The notes under the pieces are model-generated. The model was not told the DNA's origin and searched no databases. It saw nothing but the letters and a program-made list of their open reading frames with translations. Positions 1 through 9,506 of a stretch of DNA of 37,166 nucleotides are shown in pieces (position 1 is the stretch's first letter; the number at the start of each line of letters is the position of its first letter). A program made the position numbers and the translations under genes. The DNA is from Bacteroidales bacterium Bact_14 (GTDB lineage: Bacteria; Bacteroidota; Bacteroidia; Bacteroidales; UBA932). The stretch spans positions 1-37,166 of the forward strand of contig LUZF01000022.1 of NCBI GenBank assembly GCA_001602865.1. The letters run 5' to 3'.

Positions 1-1109
1 GCCGTGTTGACGGCCCGCTTGCCGGCGGCGGCGCGCGGCCTGCGGCCAAGCGCCTGGCGGAGGGCGTCGATCTCGGCCTTGTGCTCCTGCGCGGCCTTTT
101 CACCGCGCACGATGAGGCTGTCGACGCTGCGGGCATCGAAGCTGAGCATTCCGTAGCCGCTGATGTCCGGGCGGATATAGAGGTCGGTCTGGGAGACGCC
201 CTGTTCGTAGGACTTCTCCCCCATCAGGTCCATCACGTGGCCCAGGATGTCCAGCAGGTTGTCGAGCTGGGCGTTCGTGTCGCCCGGCGAGGAGATGTCG
301 ATGCCGATGATGATGTCGGCGCCCATCCGGCGGGCCAGCTGGGCGGGATAATTGTTGATGAGGCCGCCGTCCATCAGGATCATCCCGTCCTTGCGCAGGG
401 GCGCGAAGAGACCCGGGATGGACATTGTGGAGCGCAGCGCATCCCCCAGCTTGCCGCTGTGCCAGATCTTGGGGCCGGCGGTCACGACGTCCGTCGCGAT
501 GCAGACGAACGGGATCGGGAGGCGCAGGAAGTCGATTTCATCCTCGAAGCCCGGCAGCAGGCTGCTGAAGAGGTTGCGCACGTTCTGGCCCTGGACGATG
601 CCGCCCGGCAGGATGCCGCGGAAACTTTCGTCCTCGGTCTCGCGCTCCCCGAAGAGGTTGAGGTTGTCGCTGCCGAAGGAAAGCGAGACGGGGAAACGGT
701 TCTGGTAGTCTTTCTCCTGGAGCGCGTCGTAGGCGCGGGGATACGTGTCCTTCAGGAGATTGTCCCAGTCCAGGCCGCGGATGATCACCTCCAGCTCCTC
801 CCCGCGGTAGCCGCAGGCGTACAGGCCGCCGATCAGGCCGCCCACGCTCGTTCCGAGGACCATATCCACCGGAATCTCCGCGTCGTCGAGGGCTTTCAGG
901 AGCCGCAGCTGCGCGGCGCCCTTCGCTCCGCCGCCCGACAGGACCACCGCCACGACGGGCCGCTGGCGGCGCACGGATTCCATCCTTCTCGCGAATGCGG
1001 CGATGGCCGCATCGTCCCGCCGCGTGTCGATGCCATAGCTGTATTGCGTCTGCGCGCCGGCGCTGAAAACGGCCAGCAGCAGCGCTGCGATCAGTATCAA
1101 ACGTCTCAT
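1..1109 (-). CDS. Patatin-like phospholipase, exported (3' end outside window)
   Basis: Reading the minus strand from the ATG at 1109 gives an open frame to the window edge (about 369 codons). The ORF track misses it because its stop lies outside; the long plus-strand ORF at 81-1127 is its shadow. The protein starts with a signal peptide (MRRLILIAALLLAVFSAGAQ). A patatin domain follows, with the oxyanion-hole motif SGGGAKGAA, the nucleophile elbow GTSVGG and the catalytic-dyad motif MDGGLINNYP. Such exported proteins are serine lipases or acyl hydrolases acting on membrane lipids, and Bacteroidota versions often continue into a C-terminal surface-antigen-like barrel. That part is not visible, so the final architecture is unknown. 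It is transcribed away from the anti-sigma operon, with 78 bp between the two starts. Family assignment is firm; the substrate is unknown. Confidence 0.9.
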   Translation of the reverse strand, partial: MRRLILIAALLLAVFSAGAQTQYSYGIDTRRDDAAIAAFARRMESVRRQRPVVAVVLSGGGAKGAAQLRLLKALDDAEIPVDMVLGTSVGGLIGGLYACGYRGEELEVIIRGLDWDNLLKDTYPRAYDALQEKDYQNRFPVSLSFGSDNLNLFGERETEDESFRGILPGGIVQGQNVRNLFSSLLPGFEDEIDFLRLPIPFVCIATDVVTAGPKIWHSGKLGDALRSTMSIPGLFAPLRKDGMILMDGGLINNYPAQLARRMGADIIIGIDISSPGDTNAQLDNLLDILGHVMDLMGEKSYEQGVSQTDLYIRPDISGYGMLSFDARSVDSLIVRGEKAAQEHKAEIDALRQALGRRPRAAAGKRAVNT

Positions 1110-1113
1110 AGCG

Positions 1114-1121
1114 CAAATTTA
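1114..1121 (-). promoter_or_regulatory. Possible -7 box for the patatin gene
   Basis: The minus strand reads TAAATTTG, a match to the Bacteroidota -7 consensus TAnnTTTG. It lies only 4 nt before the ATG and no TTTG sits at the expected distance upstream, so the call is weak. It would imply an almost leaderless mRNA or a later start codon. I saw no convincing promoter for the divergent anti-sigma operon in this 78 bp gap. Confidence 0.3.
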
Positions 1122-1187
1122 CATTAATCTTACATCAAAACGCACAATTTTTGTTAACTTCGCAAGGTTGTACAGAAAACCGTCCTT

Positions 1188-1607
1188 ATGACAGAACGAC
1201 ACCTCATTTTTCACAATGACATCCAGCAGATTCCGCAGCTCGCGGCGTTCGTGGAAACGGTCGCCGAGGAAGCGAATCTCGACCAGTCCCTCGCAATGGG
1301 GCTGAACCTGGCGCTGGAAGAGGCGGTCACGAACGTGATCATGTATGCGTACCCGCCCGGATCCGACGGCCTCGTCGACATCGAAGCCGTCATCCACGCG
1401 GATGCGCTGGAGTTTATCCTGAGCGACAGCGGGACGCCGTTCGACCCGACGGCGGCCGCGGAAGCGGACATCACGCTGGACGTCCAGGACCGCCCCATCG
1501 GCGGCCTCGGCATCTTCCTCGTCCGGAACATCATGGACGAAGTAACCTATCGCCGTGAGAACGGAAAGAACATACTGACAATGCGCAAGCACTTAAAAGC
1601 CAAATAA
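1188..1607 (+). CDS. GHKL-fold anti-sigma-factor-type serine kinase (RsbW/SpoIIAB-like)
   Basis: The 139-residue length fits a stand-alone HATPase_c_2 protein of the RsbW/SpoIIAB type. The N box is intact (LALEEAVTNVIMYAYP), the G1 box reads SDSGTPFDP, and the G2-like motif is GGLGIFLVRNIMDEV, so ATP binding is expected. Known relatives phosphorylate a serine of a STAS antagonist and release or capture a partner, usually a sigma factor. The next gene, 18 nt downstream, encodes exactly such a STAS protein. No sigma factor or PP2C phosphatase lies in the window. What follows is an amino-acid ABC transporter, so the regulated partner may be the transporter (inference). ATG at 1188 is the natural start of the domain. 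Confidence 0.88.
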   Translation: MTERHLIFHNDIQQIPQLAAFVETVAEEANLDQSLAMGLNLALEEAVTNVIMYAYPPGSDGLVDIEAVIHADALEFILSDSGTPFDPTAAAEADITLDVQDRPIGGLGIFLVRNIMDEVTYRRENGKNILTMRKHLKAK

Positions 1608-1625
1608 TAAAACACGAATAGCACA

Positions 1626-1934
1626 ATGGAAGTCAAAATTACGGAACAGGGCGGCACCATGACCGCCGCTTTCATCGGACGCCTCGACACCCCGGCCTCG
1701 CTCGACGTGACCCGCGAAGTCCAGCCCCTCCTGGACCACGCCGACCGGACCCTCGTGCTCGACTGCAAGGACCTGACCTACATCAGCAGCTCCGGTCTCC
1801 GCATCTTCCTGACCATCCGCAAGGCCGCCGCGGCCAAGGGAGGCAAGGTGATCGTCCAGGACATCTGCGACGACATCCGCCAGGTCTTTATGATGACCGG
1901 TTTCCTGAATCTGTTCGAAGTACGCAATGGCTAG
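1626..1934 (+). CDS. STAS-domain anti-sigma factor antagonist (RsbV/SpoIIAA-like)
   Basis: This is a 102-residue single STAS domain. The segment LVLDCKDLTYISSSGLRIFL matches the phosphorylation loop of SpoIIAA/RsbV proteins, in which a serine of the SSG motif is phosphorylated by the cognate GHKL kinase. It follows that kinase by 18 nt and overlaps the next gene (binding protein/permease) by 8 nt, which points to translational coupling. Family knowledge says the unphosphorylated form binds the GHKL partner and the phosphorylated form lets go. A second, decayed GHKL-like domain appears at the C-terminus of the ATPase two genes downstream and is an obvious candidate alternative partner; that link is inference. 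Confidence 0.9.
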   Translation: MEVKITEQGGTMTAAFIGRLDTPASLDVTREVQPLLDHADRTLVLDCKDLTYISSSGLRIFLTIRKAAAAKGGKVIVQDICDDIRQVFMMTGFLNLFEVRNG

Positions 1935-3393
1935 GCGGACCTTATTTCGCCTGCTGTGCCTCCTTCTCCTCCTCCCGGTTGTCTCCTGCTCTGCCGACAG
2001 GCAGCAGGAGATCCGTGATTTCGGGGATCTGGAGCGCGGCAACGTCGGCGTCCTGACGGGACGCAGCAATGACACCGCAGTCAGGGAGCTGCTGCCGGGC
2101 GCCGACATCTATTACTTTGAAGACCTAGTGTCGATGTGTATGTCGCTCCAGCGCGGCCACATCGACGCTTTCGCTTGTATGGAGACCGGCGTGGACGTGC
2201 TCCTGCAGCGCAATCCGGGCTTCCGCGTCCTTGACGGCACGCCCGAAATCCCGGATACGGCGGCCGTCGCCTTCCGCAAGGACAACGCCCTGCTCGCCGG
2301 CCAGTTCAACGCCTTCCTGCGGGACATCCTCGCCGACGGCACGATGGACGACATCCGGGCGAACTGGTTCGCCCCCGACGCCGCCGGCGCCCATTACCAC
2401 CAGCACGCGACCGAAGGCGAGCCCCTCCGCGTCGGCATCGAAGCCGGCCAGACCTTCTTCACCGTGATCTACGAAGGTGAAGGCGTGGGCCTGGAGCCCG
2501 AGCTGATGATGCGCTTCGGCGACGCGCTGGGACGCCCGGTCAAGTTCGTTGAGATGACCAATCCCGGAATGATCCCGGCGCTGCTCTCCGGCAAGGTGGA
2601 CGCCCTCGTGAGCGCCATCAACCCGACCCTGAGCCGTTCCAACCGCGTCCTCTTCTCGGCCCCGTACGACATTTCCAACGTCTGTTTCGTCGTCAGCGAC
2701 GCCGCGCCCGTCCTGAGGCGCACGAGCTTCTGGGAGAAGACCCGAGAGACCCTGATCAGCGAAGGCCGCTACGAGCTGATCCTCGAAGGCCTGAAGAACA
2801 CGCTCATCATCACCCTCCTGTCCGTCATCTTCGGCTTCCTGCTGGGCTGCCTGCTCTGCTGGATGAAGCGGCGCGGGCCCCGCTGGATGGAAGCATTCGC
2901 CCACGGTTACTGTGAAATCGTCGAGGGCATCCCGATCGTGGTGCTCCTCCTCTTTATGTTCTACGTCGTCTTCGCGACGAGTCCCCTGACCGCCCTCGTG
3001 GTCGCCGTCATCACCTACTCCCTCCACTTCGCCGCCGGCGCCGCCGAGTGTCTCGAGCGCAGCATCGAGGCCGTCGACAAGGGCCAGTGGGAGGCAGGCA
3101 AGGCGCTGGGATTCAGCCGCTTCGAGACGTTCCGCTATGTCATTGCGCCGCAGGCGCTCAAGGATTTCCTGCCCCTGCTGAAGGGCAAGGCCGTCGGCCT
3201 GATCGAGAACACCTCCATCGTCGGCTTCATCGCCATCGAGGATATGACCAAGGTCACGGACATCATCCGCAGCCAGACCTACGACTCGCTCGTCCCCCTG
3301 CTCGTCGTCGGCCTCATCTACTTCCTCATTGCCCGGGGCATCAGCGTCGGCCTCGACAAGCTCGGTGACCATTTGAACTTCAAGGTGAAATGA
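1927..3393 (+). CDS. Amino-acid ABC transporter: substrate-binding domain fused to permease, lobe order apparently swapped
   Basis: A 488-residue lipoprotein: hydrophobic leader with lipobox VVSC (Cys21), periplasmic binding region, then a His/Glu/Gln-type permease domain from about residue 285. The permease carries the EAA loop (EAGKALGFSRFETFRYVIAPQA) that docks the ATPase. In the binding region, residues 31-148 look like the second lobe and C-terminal helices of an SBP_bac_3 domain (LERGNVGVLTGRSND to LADGTMDDIRANWF). Residues 160-255 look like the first lobe (LRVGIEAGQTFF, GKVDALVSAINPTLSRSNRVLFSAPY). The normal order is thus reversed, as in a circular permutation or a shortened tandem-domain ancestor. 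It overlaps the ATPase gene by ATGA. Likely substrate: glutamine or another polar amino acid; not resolved. Confidence 0.85.
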   Translation: MARRTLFRLLCLLLLLPVVSCSADRQQEIRDFGDLERGNVGVLTGRSNDTAVRELLPGADIYYFEDLVSMCMSLQRGHIDAFACMETGVDVLLQRNPGFRVLDGTPEIPDTAAVAFRKDNALLAGQFNAFLRDILADGTMDDIRANWFAPDAAGAHYHQHATEGEPLRVGIEAGQTFFTVIYEGEGVGLEPELMMRFGDALGRPVKFVEMTNPGMIPALLSGKVDALVSAINPTLSRSNRVLFSAPYDISNVCFVVSDAAPVLRRTSFWEKTRETLISEGRYELILEGLKNTLIITLLSVIFGFLLGCLLCWMKRRGPRWMEAFAHGYCEIVEGIPIVVLLLFMFYVVFATSPLTALVVAVITYSLHFAAGAAECLERSIEAVDKGQWEAGKALGFSRFETFRYVIAPQALKDFLPLLKGKAVGLIENTSIVGFIAIEDMTKVTDIIRSQTYDSLVPLLVVGLIYFLIARGISVGLDKLGDHLNFKVK

Positions 3394-4439
3394 TTCAGGT
3401 ATCCCATCTTTCCAAAGAGTATCCCGGCGGCGTCAAGGCCCTCCGGGACGTCAGCCTGGAAATCCATCCGGGAGAAGTCATTTCCGTCATCGGCCCCTCC
3501 GGCTGCGGCAAGAGCACCCTCGTGCGCTGCATCGAAGGCCTGGAGGCCCCGACCTCCGGCACGGTCGACACCGGCGACAGCCGCCTCGGTATGGTATTCC
3601 AGCAGTTCAACGTCTTCCCGCACCTCAGCGTGCTGGACAACGTCACCCTCGGCCCGGTCAAGATCAACAGGATTCCCAAGGCCGAAGCCGAAAAGAAGGG
3701 AATGGACCTCCTGCGCCTCGTCGGTCTCGCCGAGAAGGCCCAGGCGATGCCGGATTCCCTCTCCGGCGGCCAGAAACAGCGCGTCGGCATCGCCCGCTGC
3801 CTGTCGATGAACCCCGACGTCCTGCTCTTCGACGAGCCCACCTCCGCCCTCGACCAGACGATGAAGACCGAGGTCTTCGGCGTCATCAACGAGCTCGCCA
3901 AGCAGGGCATGACGATGCTCATCGTGACCCACGAGCTCGAATTCGCCCGCAAGGTCAGCACCCGCGTCGTCTTTATGCACGACGGCGAAATCTGCGAGGA
4001 AGGCGCCCCCGAGGAGGTCTTCGAGCGTCCGCAGAAGACCCTCACGCGCATCTTCATCCGCAACCGCCGCAGCCTCCTGTTCCAGGCGGACAGCCGCGAA
4101 TACGACCTCTACAAGTTCAACGCCGACATCGAGTGGTTCTGCCAGCGCAACCACCTCGGCAAGAAATACTTCACCCTCGAGCTCATCACCGAGGAGCTCC
4201 TCTCCCACTTCCTCCCCTTCACCGGGCCCATCCATTTCCGCATCTTCCTCAACGAGGAGAAGAAGCTCGCGATGGAGATCGAGCAGGAAAACTGCTCCTC
4301 CCCCATCGTCGATTCCCCGGATGCGGACGAGATCGCCCTGATGATCCTCCAGGGCCTCTGCGCCTCGATCCAGGAGGTCCAGGAAGGCGACAGCCGCTTC
4401 CTCCACATCGTCGTCAACGACGTCTACGACCAAGATTAA
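3390..4439 (+). CDS. Amino-acid ABC transporter ATPase (GlnQ-like) with C-terminal degenerate GHKL-like extension
   Basis: Residues 1-225 are a complete polar amino-acid ABC ATPase: Walker [11 protein letters not shown]-loop VFQQFN, signature [15 protein letters not shown], Walker [14 protein letters not shown]-loop IVTHELEF. GlnQ proteins usually end near 240 residues; this one runs to 349. The tail (about 230-349) has the spacing of an RsbW-type GHKL domain: a helix [11 protein letters not shown] where the N box would be, two strands PIHFRIFL and [10 protein letters not shown], then helix [16 protein letters not shown] and strand SRFLHIVV. The N-box Asn position is His273 and the G1 Asp-x-Gly is missing, so it probably does not bind ATP. 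A regulatory, STAS-binding role is inferred from the two upstream genes. The GHKL reading is by eye and needs a profile search. Confidence 0.88.
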   Translation: MIQVSHLSKEYPGGVKALRDVSLEIHPGEVISVIGPSGCGKSTLVRCIEGLEAPTSGTVDTGDSRLGMVFQQFNVFPHLSVLDNVTLGPVKINRIPKAEAEKKGMDLLRLVGLAEKAQAMPDSLSGGQKQRVGIARCLSMNPDVLLFDEPTSALDQTMKTEVFGVINELAKQGMTMLIVTHELEFARKVSTRVVFMHDGEICEEGAPEEVFERPQKTLTRIFIRNRRSLLFQADSREYDLYKFNADIEWFCQRNHLGKKYFTLELITEELLSHFLPFTGPIHFRIFLNEEKKLAMEIEQENCSSPIVDSPDADEIALMILQGLCASIQEVQEGDSRFLHIVVNDVYDQD

Positions 4440-4449
4440 ATCCAACTCC

Positions 4450-5391
4450 ATGAAAGCGCTTACCCATACCGATTTCCATTTCCCCGGCCAGCAGTCCAAG
4501 TACGTCGGCAAGGTCCGGGACGTCTATGACCTCGGAGAATACTTCGTGATGGTCGCGACCGACCGCATCTCCGCCTTCGACGTCGTGCTGCCGAAGGGCA
4601 TCCCCTGCAAGGGCCAGGTCCTGAACCAGATCGCCGCCAAGTTCCTCGACGAGACGGCGGACATCGTCCCCAACTGGAAGATCGCCGCGGTCGACCCGAT
4701 GGTGACCGTCGGCTACCGCTGCGAGCCCTTCAAGGTGGAAATGGTCATCCGCGGCTACCTGGCGGGCCACGCCTGGCGCGAGTACAAGGCCGGCAAACGG
4801 GAGATGTGCGGCGTCGCCCTGCCCGAGGGGATGGTCGAAAACCAGCGCTTCCCCGAGCCCATCATCACCCCCACGACGAAGGCTGACGAAGGCCACGACC
4901 TCGACATCAGCCCCGCCGAACTCATCGCCCAGGGCATCGTCTCCGCGGAGGATTACGCGGAGCTGGAGCGCTACACGCGCGCCCTCTTCGCCCGCGGGAC
5001 TGAACTCGCTGCCGCCAAGGGCCTGATCCTCGTGGACACGAAATACGAGTTCGGCAAGAAGGACGGGAAGATCTACCTGATGGACGAGATCCACACCCCG
5101 GATTCCTCCCGCTACTTCTACGCGGACGGCTACGAGGAGCGCCTCGCCCGCGGAGAGCGCCAGAAACAGCTCTCCAAGGAGTTCGTGCGCGAGTGGCTGA
5201 TGTCCGAGGGCTTCCAGGGCCAGGCCGGCCAGAAAGTCCCGGAAATGACCGAAGAAATCGTCTCCGGCATCACCGCCCGCTACATCGAGCTCTATGAGCA
5301 CATCACCGGCGAGTCCTTCGTCCGCCACGACGACGAGGACCTCGAGGCCCGGATCGGAAAGAACATCGAAGAATTCATCGCAAAGCTATGA
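4450..5391 (+). CDS. purC: Phosphoribosylaminoimidazole-succinocarboxamide synthase (SAICAR synthetase)
   Basis: This cytoplasmic enzyme joins aspartate to CAIR with ATP in de novo purine synthesis, giving SAICAR. The 313-residue protein has the family opening [11 protein letters not shown], the segment [29 protein letters not shown] and the signature [11 protein letters not shown]. It ends near [13 protein letters not shown] plus a short acidic tail, typical of the longer (~300 aa) PurC type. ATG at 4450 lies 10 nt after the transporter ATPase stop, so it may be read from the transporter operon. It overlaps purB by ATGA; the two act at consecutive steps. No separate promoter was seen in the 10 nt gap. 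Confidence 0.96.
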   Translation: MKALTHTDFHFPGQQSKYVGKVRDVYDLGEYFVMVATDRISAFDVVLPKGIPCKGQVLNQIAAKFLDETADIVPNWKIAAVDPMVTVGYRCEPFKVEMVIRGYLAGHAWREYKAGKREMCGVALPEGMVENQRFPEPIITPTTKADEGHDLDISPAELIAQGIVSAEDYAELERYTRALFARGTELAAAKGLILVDTKYEFGKKDGKIYLMDEIHTPDSSRYFYADGYEERLARGERQKQLSKEFVREWLMSEGFQGQAGQKVPEMTEEIVSGITARYIELYEHITGESFVRHDDEDLEARIGKNIEEFIAKL

Positions 5392-6683
5392 TCGAACGCT
5401 ATTCCCGGAAAGTGATGCGGGATGTCTGGACCGAAGAGAACAAGTTCGGCGCGTACCTGGAAGTTGAAATCCTCTCCTGCGAGGCCTGGAGCAAGCTGGG
5501 CGTCATCCCGGCGGAGGACGTCGCGAAGATCCGCGAGAACGCCCGCTTCAGCGTGGACCGCATCAAGGAGATCGAAGAGCAGACCCGCCACGACGTCGTG
5601 GCCTTCACCCGCGCCGTCAGCGAAAGCCTCGGCGAGGAGCGCAAGTGGGTCCACTACGGCCTGACCTCGACCGACGTCGTCGACACGGCGAACGGCTACC
5701 TCCTCAAGCAGGCCGACGCCATCCTCCTGAAGGATCTTGAAGAATTTCTTGAAGTACTCCGTCGCAGAGCGCTGGAATTCAAGCAGACACCTTGTATCGG
5801 CCGTACCCACGGCATCCACGCGGACATTACCTGTTTCGGCCTGAAATGGGCCCTCTGGTACGAGGAGATGAAGCGCAACATCCGCCGCTTCAAGGCCGCC
5901 GCCGCGGACGTCGAAGCCGGCAAGATGAGCGGCGCTGTCGGCAATTTTGCCAACATTCCCCCGTTCATCCAGGACTACGTCTGCGAGAAGCTCGGCATCC
6001 AGTCGGCCGACATTTCGACCCAGGTCCTCCAGCGCGACCGCCACGCCTGGTACATCGCCACGCTCGCCGTCATCGCCTCGACCCTTGAGCAGATGGCCTT
6101 CGAGGTCCGCAACCTCCAGCGGACCGAGGTGCGCGAAGTCGAGGAGGCCTTCCGCAAGGGCCAGAAAGGCTCCAGCGCGATGCCCCACAAGCGCAACCCC
6201 ATCTCCAGCGAGAACATCTGCGGCTGCGCGCGCGTGATGCGCGGCTATATGTGCGCCTCCGGCGAGAACGTCGCCCTCTGGCACGAGCGCGACATCTCCC
6301 ACTCCTCCACGGAGCGCATCATCCTCCCCGACGCGACCGAGCTGCTCGACTATATGCTCTGCCGCTTCAAGGGCATCCTCGAGAACCTCGTCGTCTATCC
6401 GGAGAATATGCTGGAGAACATCTGGCGCACGAAGGGCGTCATTTTCGCCCAGCGCGTGATGAATGCGCTGATCGGCAAGGGCCTCTCCCGCGAGGAAGCC
6501 TACGACACGGTCCAGCCGATCGCAATGAAGGCCTGGACCGGGAAACTCGACTACCAGACCCTCCTGAAAGAATCCGAGCGTGTCACAGCGCTGCTTTCCG
6601 AAGAAGAGCTGGCGAACTGCTTCACGCTCGAGTATTACTTTAAAAACGTGGATTACATCTACAACCGGGTAGGCATCCTTTAA
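5388..6683 (+). CDS. purB: Adenylosuccinate lyase
   Basis: This enzyme of the fumarase/aspartase superfamily releases fumarate twice in purine synthesis: from SAICAR to AICAR and from adenylosuccinate to AMP. At 431 residues it fits the Bacillus-type PurB. The superfamily signature [19 protein letters not shown] carries the flexible catalytic loop, and TRHDVVAFT and GRTHGIHAD supply further active-site residues. It is translationally coupled to purC (ATGA). Its TAA at 6681-6683 overlaps the stop codon of the convergent purA gene, so the two purine transcripts meet tail to tail with no spacer. Confidence 0.96.
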   Translation: MIERYSRKVMRDVWTEENKFGAYLEVEILSCEAWSKLGVIPAEDVAKIRENARFSVDRIKEIEEQTRHDVVAFTRAVSESLGEERKWVHYGLTSTDVVDTANGYLLKQADAILLKDLEEFLEVLRRRALEFKQTPCIGRTHGIHADITCFGLKWALWYEEMKRNIRRFKAAAADVEAGKMSGAVGNFANIPPFIQDYVCEKLGIQSADISTQVLQRDRHAWYIATLAVIASTLEQMAFEVRNLQRTEVREVEEAFRKGQKGSSAMPHKRNPISSENICGCARVMRGYMCASGENVALWHERDISHSSTERIILPDATELLDYMLCRFKGILENLVVYPENMLENIWRTKGVIFAQRVMNALIGKGLSREEAYDTVQPIAMKAWTGKLDYQTLLKESERVTALLSEEELANCFTLEYYFKNVDYIYNRVGIL

Positions 6684-7951
6684 TCCCGGTACACGATTTC
6701 ACTTCTGTCGGGGCCGACCGAGATGATCTTGACGGGACATCCGGTTTCGGCCTCGATGTAGTTAACATAGTCCTTGAAGGCCTGCGGGAAATCCTCATAC
6801 CTGCGGATATCGCTCAGCGGCGTCTGCCAGCCCTTGAATTCCCGGAGCACCGGCTCGATTGACTCGTCCGCGTCGTACGGGAAATAATCCAGGTCCTGGC
6901 CGTAGCGCTTGTAGCTGACGCCCACCTTGATGGTCTCGAAACCGTCCATCACGTCCGGCTTCATCATAATCAGCTCCGTCACACCGTTCATCATCACGGT
7001 CTGCTTCAGCGCGACCATATCCAGCCAGCCGCAGCGGCGGGAACGGCCGGTCGTGGCGCCGTACTCGTGGCCGATTTTGCGAAGTTCCTCCCCGGTCTCG
7101 TCGAAGAGCTCGGTCGGGAACGGGCCGTTGCCGACGCGCGTGCAGTAGGCCTTGAAGATGCCCATCACCTTACCGATGCGGTTGGGAGCCACGCCGAGGC
7201 CCGTGCAGACGCCGGAGGCCATCGTATTGGAAGACGTCACGAACGGGTAGGTGCCGAAGTCGATGTCGAGCAGCGAGCCCTGGGCGCCCTCCGCGAGGAT
7301 GGCGACGTCATTCATCATCGCGTCGTTGACATAGCGTTCGCTCTCGATGAAGGTGAATTTCTTGAGCTCCTCGATCGCGGCGAGCCAGGGGCCCTCGAGC
7401 GGCGCGAGGTCGTAGGTGAAGTCAGGGTACTGGGTCAGCATCTGGATGTGGCGCTGCTTCTTGGCCTCGTAGCGCTCCCGGAAGTCCGGCAGCAGGACGT
7501 CGCCGATGCGCAGGCCGTAGCGGCCCGTCTTGTCCATATACGCGGGGCCGATGCCCTTCAGGGTCGAGCCGATCTTGCCCTTGCCCATCGCGCTCTCGCT
7601 GGCCGCATCGAGGATGCGGTGGGTCGGGAGGATGAGGTTGGCGCGCTTGGAGATGAGGAGCTTGGACTTGACGTCCACGCCCTTCGCCTCGATCTTGTGG
7701 ACCTCGTCCATCAGGATGGCGGGGTCGACGACGACGCCGTTGCCGATGATGTTGAGGGTCTTGTCCCGGAAGATGCCCGAAGGAACGGTATGCATCACGA
7801 ACCCTTCGCCGTCGAACTGGAGCGAGTGGCCGGCGTTCGGACCGCCCTGGAAACGGGCGACCACGTCATAGGCCGGAGAGATGGAATCCACGATCTTTCC
7901 TTTTCCTTCATCGCCCCACTGGAGGCCGAGAACTACGTCAATTTTCTTCAT
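6680..7951 (-). CDS. purA: Adenylosuccinate synthetase
   Basis: The enzyme makes adenylosuccinate from IMP, aspartate and GTP, the committed step to AMP; purB, encoded next to it on the other strand, performs the following step. I place the start at the ATG at 7951 ([19 protein letters not shown]), which puts the GDEGKGK loop at the usual N-terminal position; the track start at 7987 lies inside guaA. Other family motifs are HILDAA-type helix text, [20 protein letters not shown]-like segment ([18 protein letters not shown]) and [21 protein letters not shown]. It starts 22 nt after the guaA stop, so guaA-purA is probably one leftward transcript feeding both branches from IMP. Confidence 0.95.
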   Translation of the reverse strand: MKKIDVVLGLQWGDEGKGKIVDSISPAYDVVARFQGGPNAGHSLQFDGEGFVMHTVPSGIFRDKTLNIIGNGVVVDPAILMDEVHKIEAKGVDVKSKLLISKRANLILPTHRILDAASESAMGKGKIGSTLKGIGPAYMDKTGRYGLRIGDVLLPDFRERYEAKKQRHIQMLTQYPDFTYDLAPLEGPWLAAIEELKKFTFIESERYVNDAMMNDVAILAEGAQGSLLDIDFGTYPFVTSSNTMASGVCTGLGVAPNRIGKVMGIFKAYCTRVGNGPFPTELFDETGEELRKIGHEYGATTGRSRRCGWLDMVALKQTVMMNGVTELIMMKPDVMDGFETIKVGVSYKRYGQDLDYFPYDADESIEPVLREFKGWQTPLSDIRRYEDFPQAFKDYVNYIEAETGCPVKIISVGPDRSEIVYRD

Positions 7952-7973
7952 ACTGTATTGATAATTAATTATT

Positions 7974-9494
7974 TTATTCCCATTCAATCGTTGACGGCGG
8001 CTTCGACGAGACGTCGTAGCAGACGCGGTTCACCCCTTTCACGCGGTTGATAATCTCGTTGCTGAGGGCGCGGAGGAACGGCGTCGGAAGTTCCGCCCAG
8101 TCGGCGGTCATCGCGTCGCTGCTCGTCACGGCGCGCAGCGCGACGGCGTAGTCGTAGGTCCGCTCGTCGCCCATCACGCCGACGGTCCGGACCGGCAGCA
8201 GGATCGCCCCCGCCTGCCAGATGTCGTCGTAGAGGCCTTCGCGGCGCAGGGCGGTGATGAAGACGTCATCGACTTCCTGCAGGATCGCGACCTTCTCGCG
8301 CGTCACCTCGCCCGGAATGCGGACCGCGAGGCCCGGGCCCGGGAACGGGTGCCGGAAGACCATATGGCGGGGCATCCCGAGGCTCAGGCCCACGGCGCGC
8401 ACCTCGTCCTTGAAAAGCCATTTCAGGGGCTCGCAGAGCTGGAGTTTCATATGCTCCGGGAGTCCGCCGACGTTGTGGTGGCTCTTGATGACCTTGCCCG
8501 TGATGTTGCAGCTCTCGATGCGGTCCGGGTAGATCGTGCCCTGGGCGAGCCAGCGTGCGCCCGCCACTTTCGCCGCCTCGGCGTTGAAGACTTCGATGAA
8601 GTCGGCGCCGATGATCTTGCGCTTGCGCTCCGGCTCGCAGACGCCTTCCAGGTCCTTCAGGAAACGCCCGGAGGCGTCCACGCCGACGACGTTCAGGTCG
8701 AGCGCGCGGTAGTCCGCGAGGACGTCCGCGTACTCGTTCTTGCGCAGCAGGCCGTGGTTCACGAAAATGCAGTGGAGGTTGCTGCCGATCGCGCGGTGGA
8801 GCAGGACGGCGGCGACGGAGGAATCCACGCCTCCGCTGAGGCCGAGGATGACCTTGTCGTCTCCGAGCTGCGCGCGCAACTCCCCTACCGTCTTCTCGAC
8901 GAAGGAGTCGGCGGTCCATTCGCGGCGGCTGCCGCAGATGCCGACGACGAAATTCTCGAGGAGGAGCTTGCCCTGGAGGCTGTGGACCACTTCCGGGTGG
9001 AACTGGACGCCCCAGACGGGCGCGTCGTCCGCCTGGAAGGCGGCGTTGGCGACGGTCGGCGTCGAGGCGACGCAGCGCCAGCCCTGCGGGAGCGCCGTAA
9101 TCGTGTCGCCGTGGCTCATCCAGACCTGGGAGCCGGGCTCGAGGCCCCGCAGCAGCGGGCATTCCTTATTAATAAAGGAAAGGTTGGCGCGGCCGTATTC
9201 GCGGCTGCCGGCGCTTTCGACGCGGCCGCCGTAGGTCTGGCTCAGGAGCTGGGCGCCGTAGCAGATGCCGAGGACCGGATATTTGCCGACGATGCCGGAA
9301 AGGTCCGGGCGGAACGCGTCGGGCGCGTAGACGCTTAAGGGCGAGCCGCTCAGGATGACGCCGATGACGTCCCTGTCGTCCTGCGGGAAGCGGTTGTAAG
9401 GAAGGATTTCGCAGAAGGTGTCCAGTTCGCGCACCCGGCGTCCGATCAGCTGGGTCGTCTGTGAACCAAAATCAAGGATAATAATTTTCTGCAT
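7974..9494 (-). CDS. guaA: GMP synthase (glutamine-hydrolysing)
   Basis: This enzyme converts XMP to GMP using ATP and glutamine. The N-terminal class I glutamine amidotransferase has the nucleophile motif GICYGAQL and the His-Glu motif [10 protein letters not shown]. The following ATP pyrophosphatase domain has the P-loop [13 protein letters not shown], and the C-terminal dimerisation domain ends [15 protein letters not shown] as in other GuaA proteins. I chose the ATG at 9494 ([12 protein letters not shown]); the track start is an in-frame GTG four codons upstream. It has its own promoter and a terminator-like hairpin in the leader (separate entries), unlike the other purine genes here. Confidence 0.96.
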   Translation of the reverse strand: MQKIIILDFGSQTTQLIGRRVRELDTFCEILPYNRFPQDDRDVIGVILSGSPLSVYAPDAFRPDLSGIVGKYPVLGICYGAQLLSQTYGGRVESAGSREYGRANLSFINKECPLLRGLEPGSQVWMSHGDTITALPQGWRCVASTPTVANAAFQADDAPVWGVQFHPEVVHSLQGKLLLENFVVGICGSRREWTADSFVEKTVGELRAQLGDDKVILGLSGGVDSSVAAVLLHRAIGSNLHCIFVNHGLLRKNEYADVLADYRALDLNVVGVDASGRFLKDLEGVCEPERKRKIIGADFIEVFNAEAAKVAGARWLAQGTIYPDRIESCNITGKVIKSHHNVGGLPEHMKLQLCEPLKWLFKDEVRAVGLSLGMPRHMVFRHPFPGPGLAVRIPGEVTREKVAILQEVDDVFITALRREGLYDDIWQAGAILLPVRTVGVMGDERTYDYAVALRAVTSSDAMTADWAELPTPFLRALSNEIINRVKGVNRVCYDVSSKPPSTIEWE

Positions 9495-9506
9495 TTTCGC
9501 ACACAC

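Noticed and set aside
81-1127. 348-residue plus-strand ORF at the window start
   Set aside because: It is the antisense shadow of the patatin-like lipase, whose minus-strand reading has all catalytic motifs. The composition of the plus ORF (Asp, Val, Ala, Arg, His rich) matches the other shadows.
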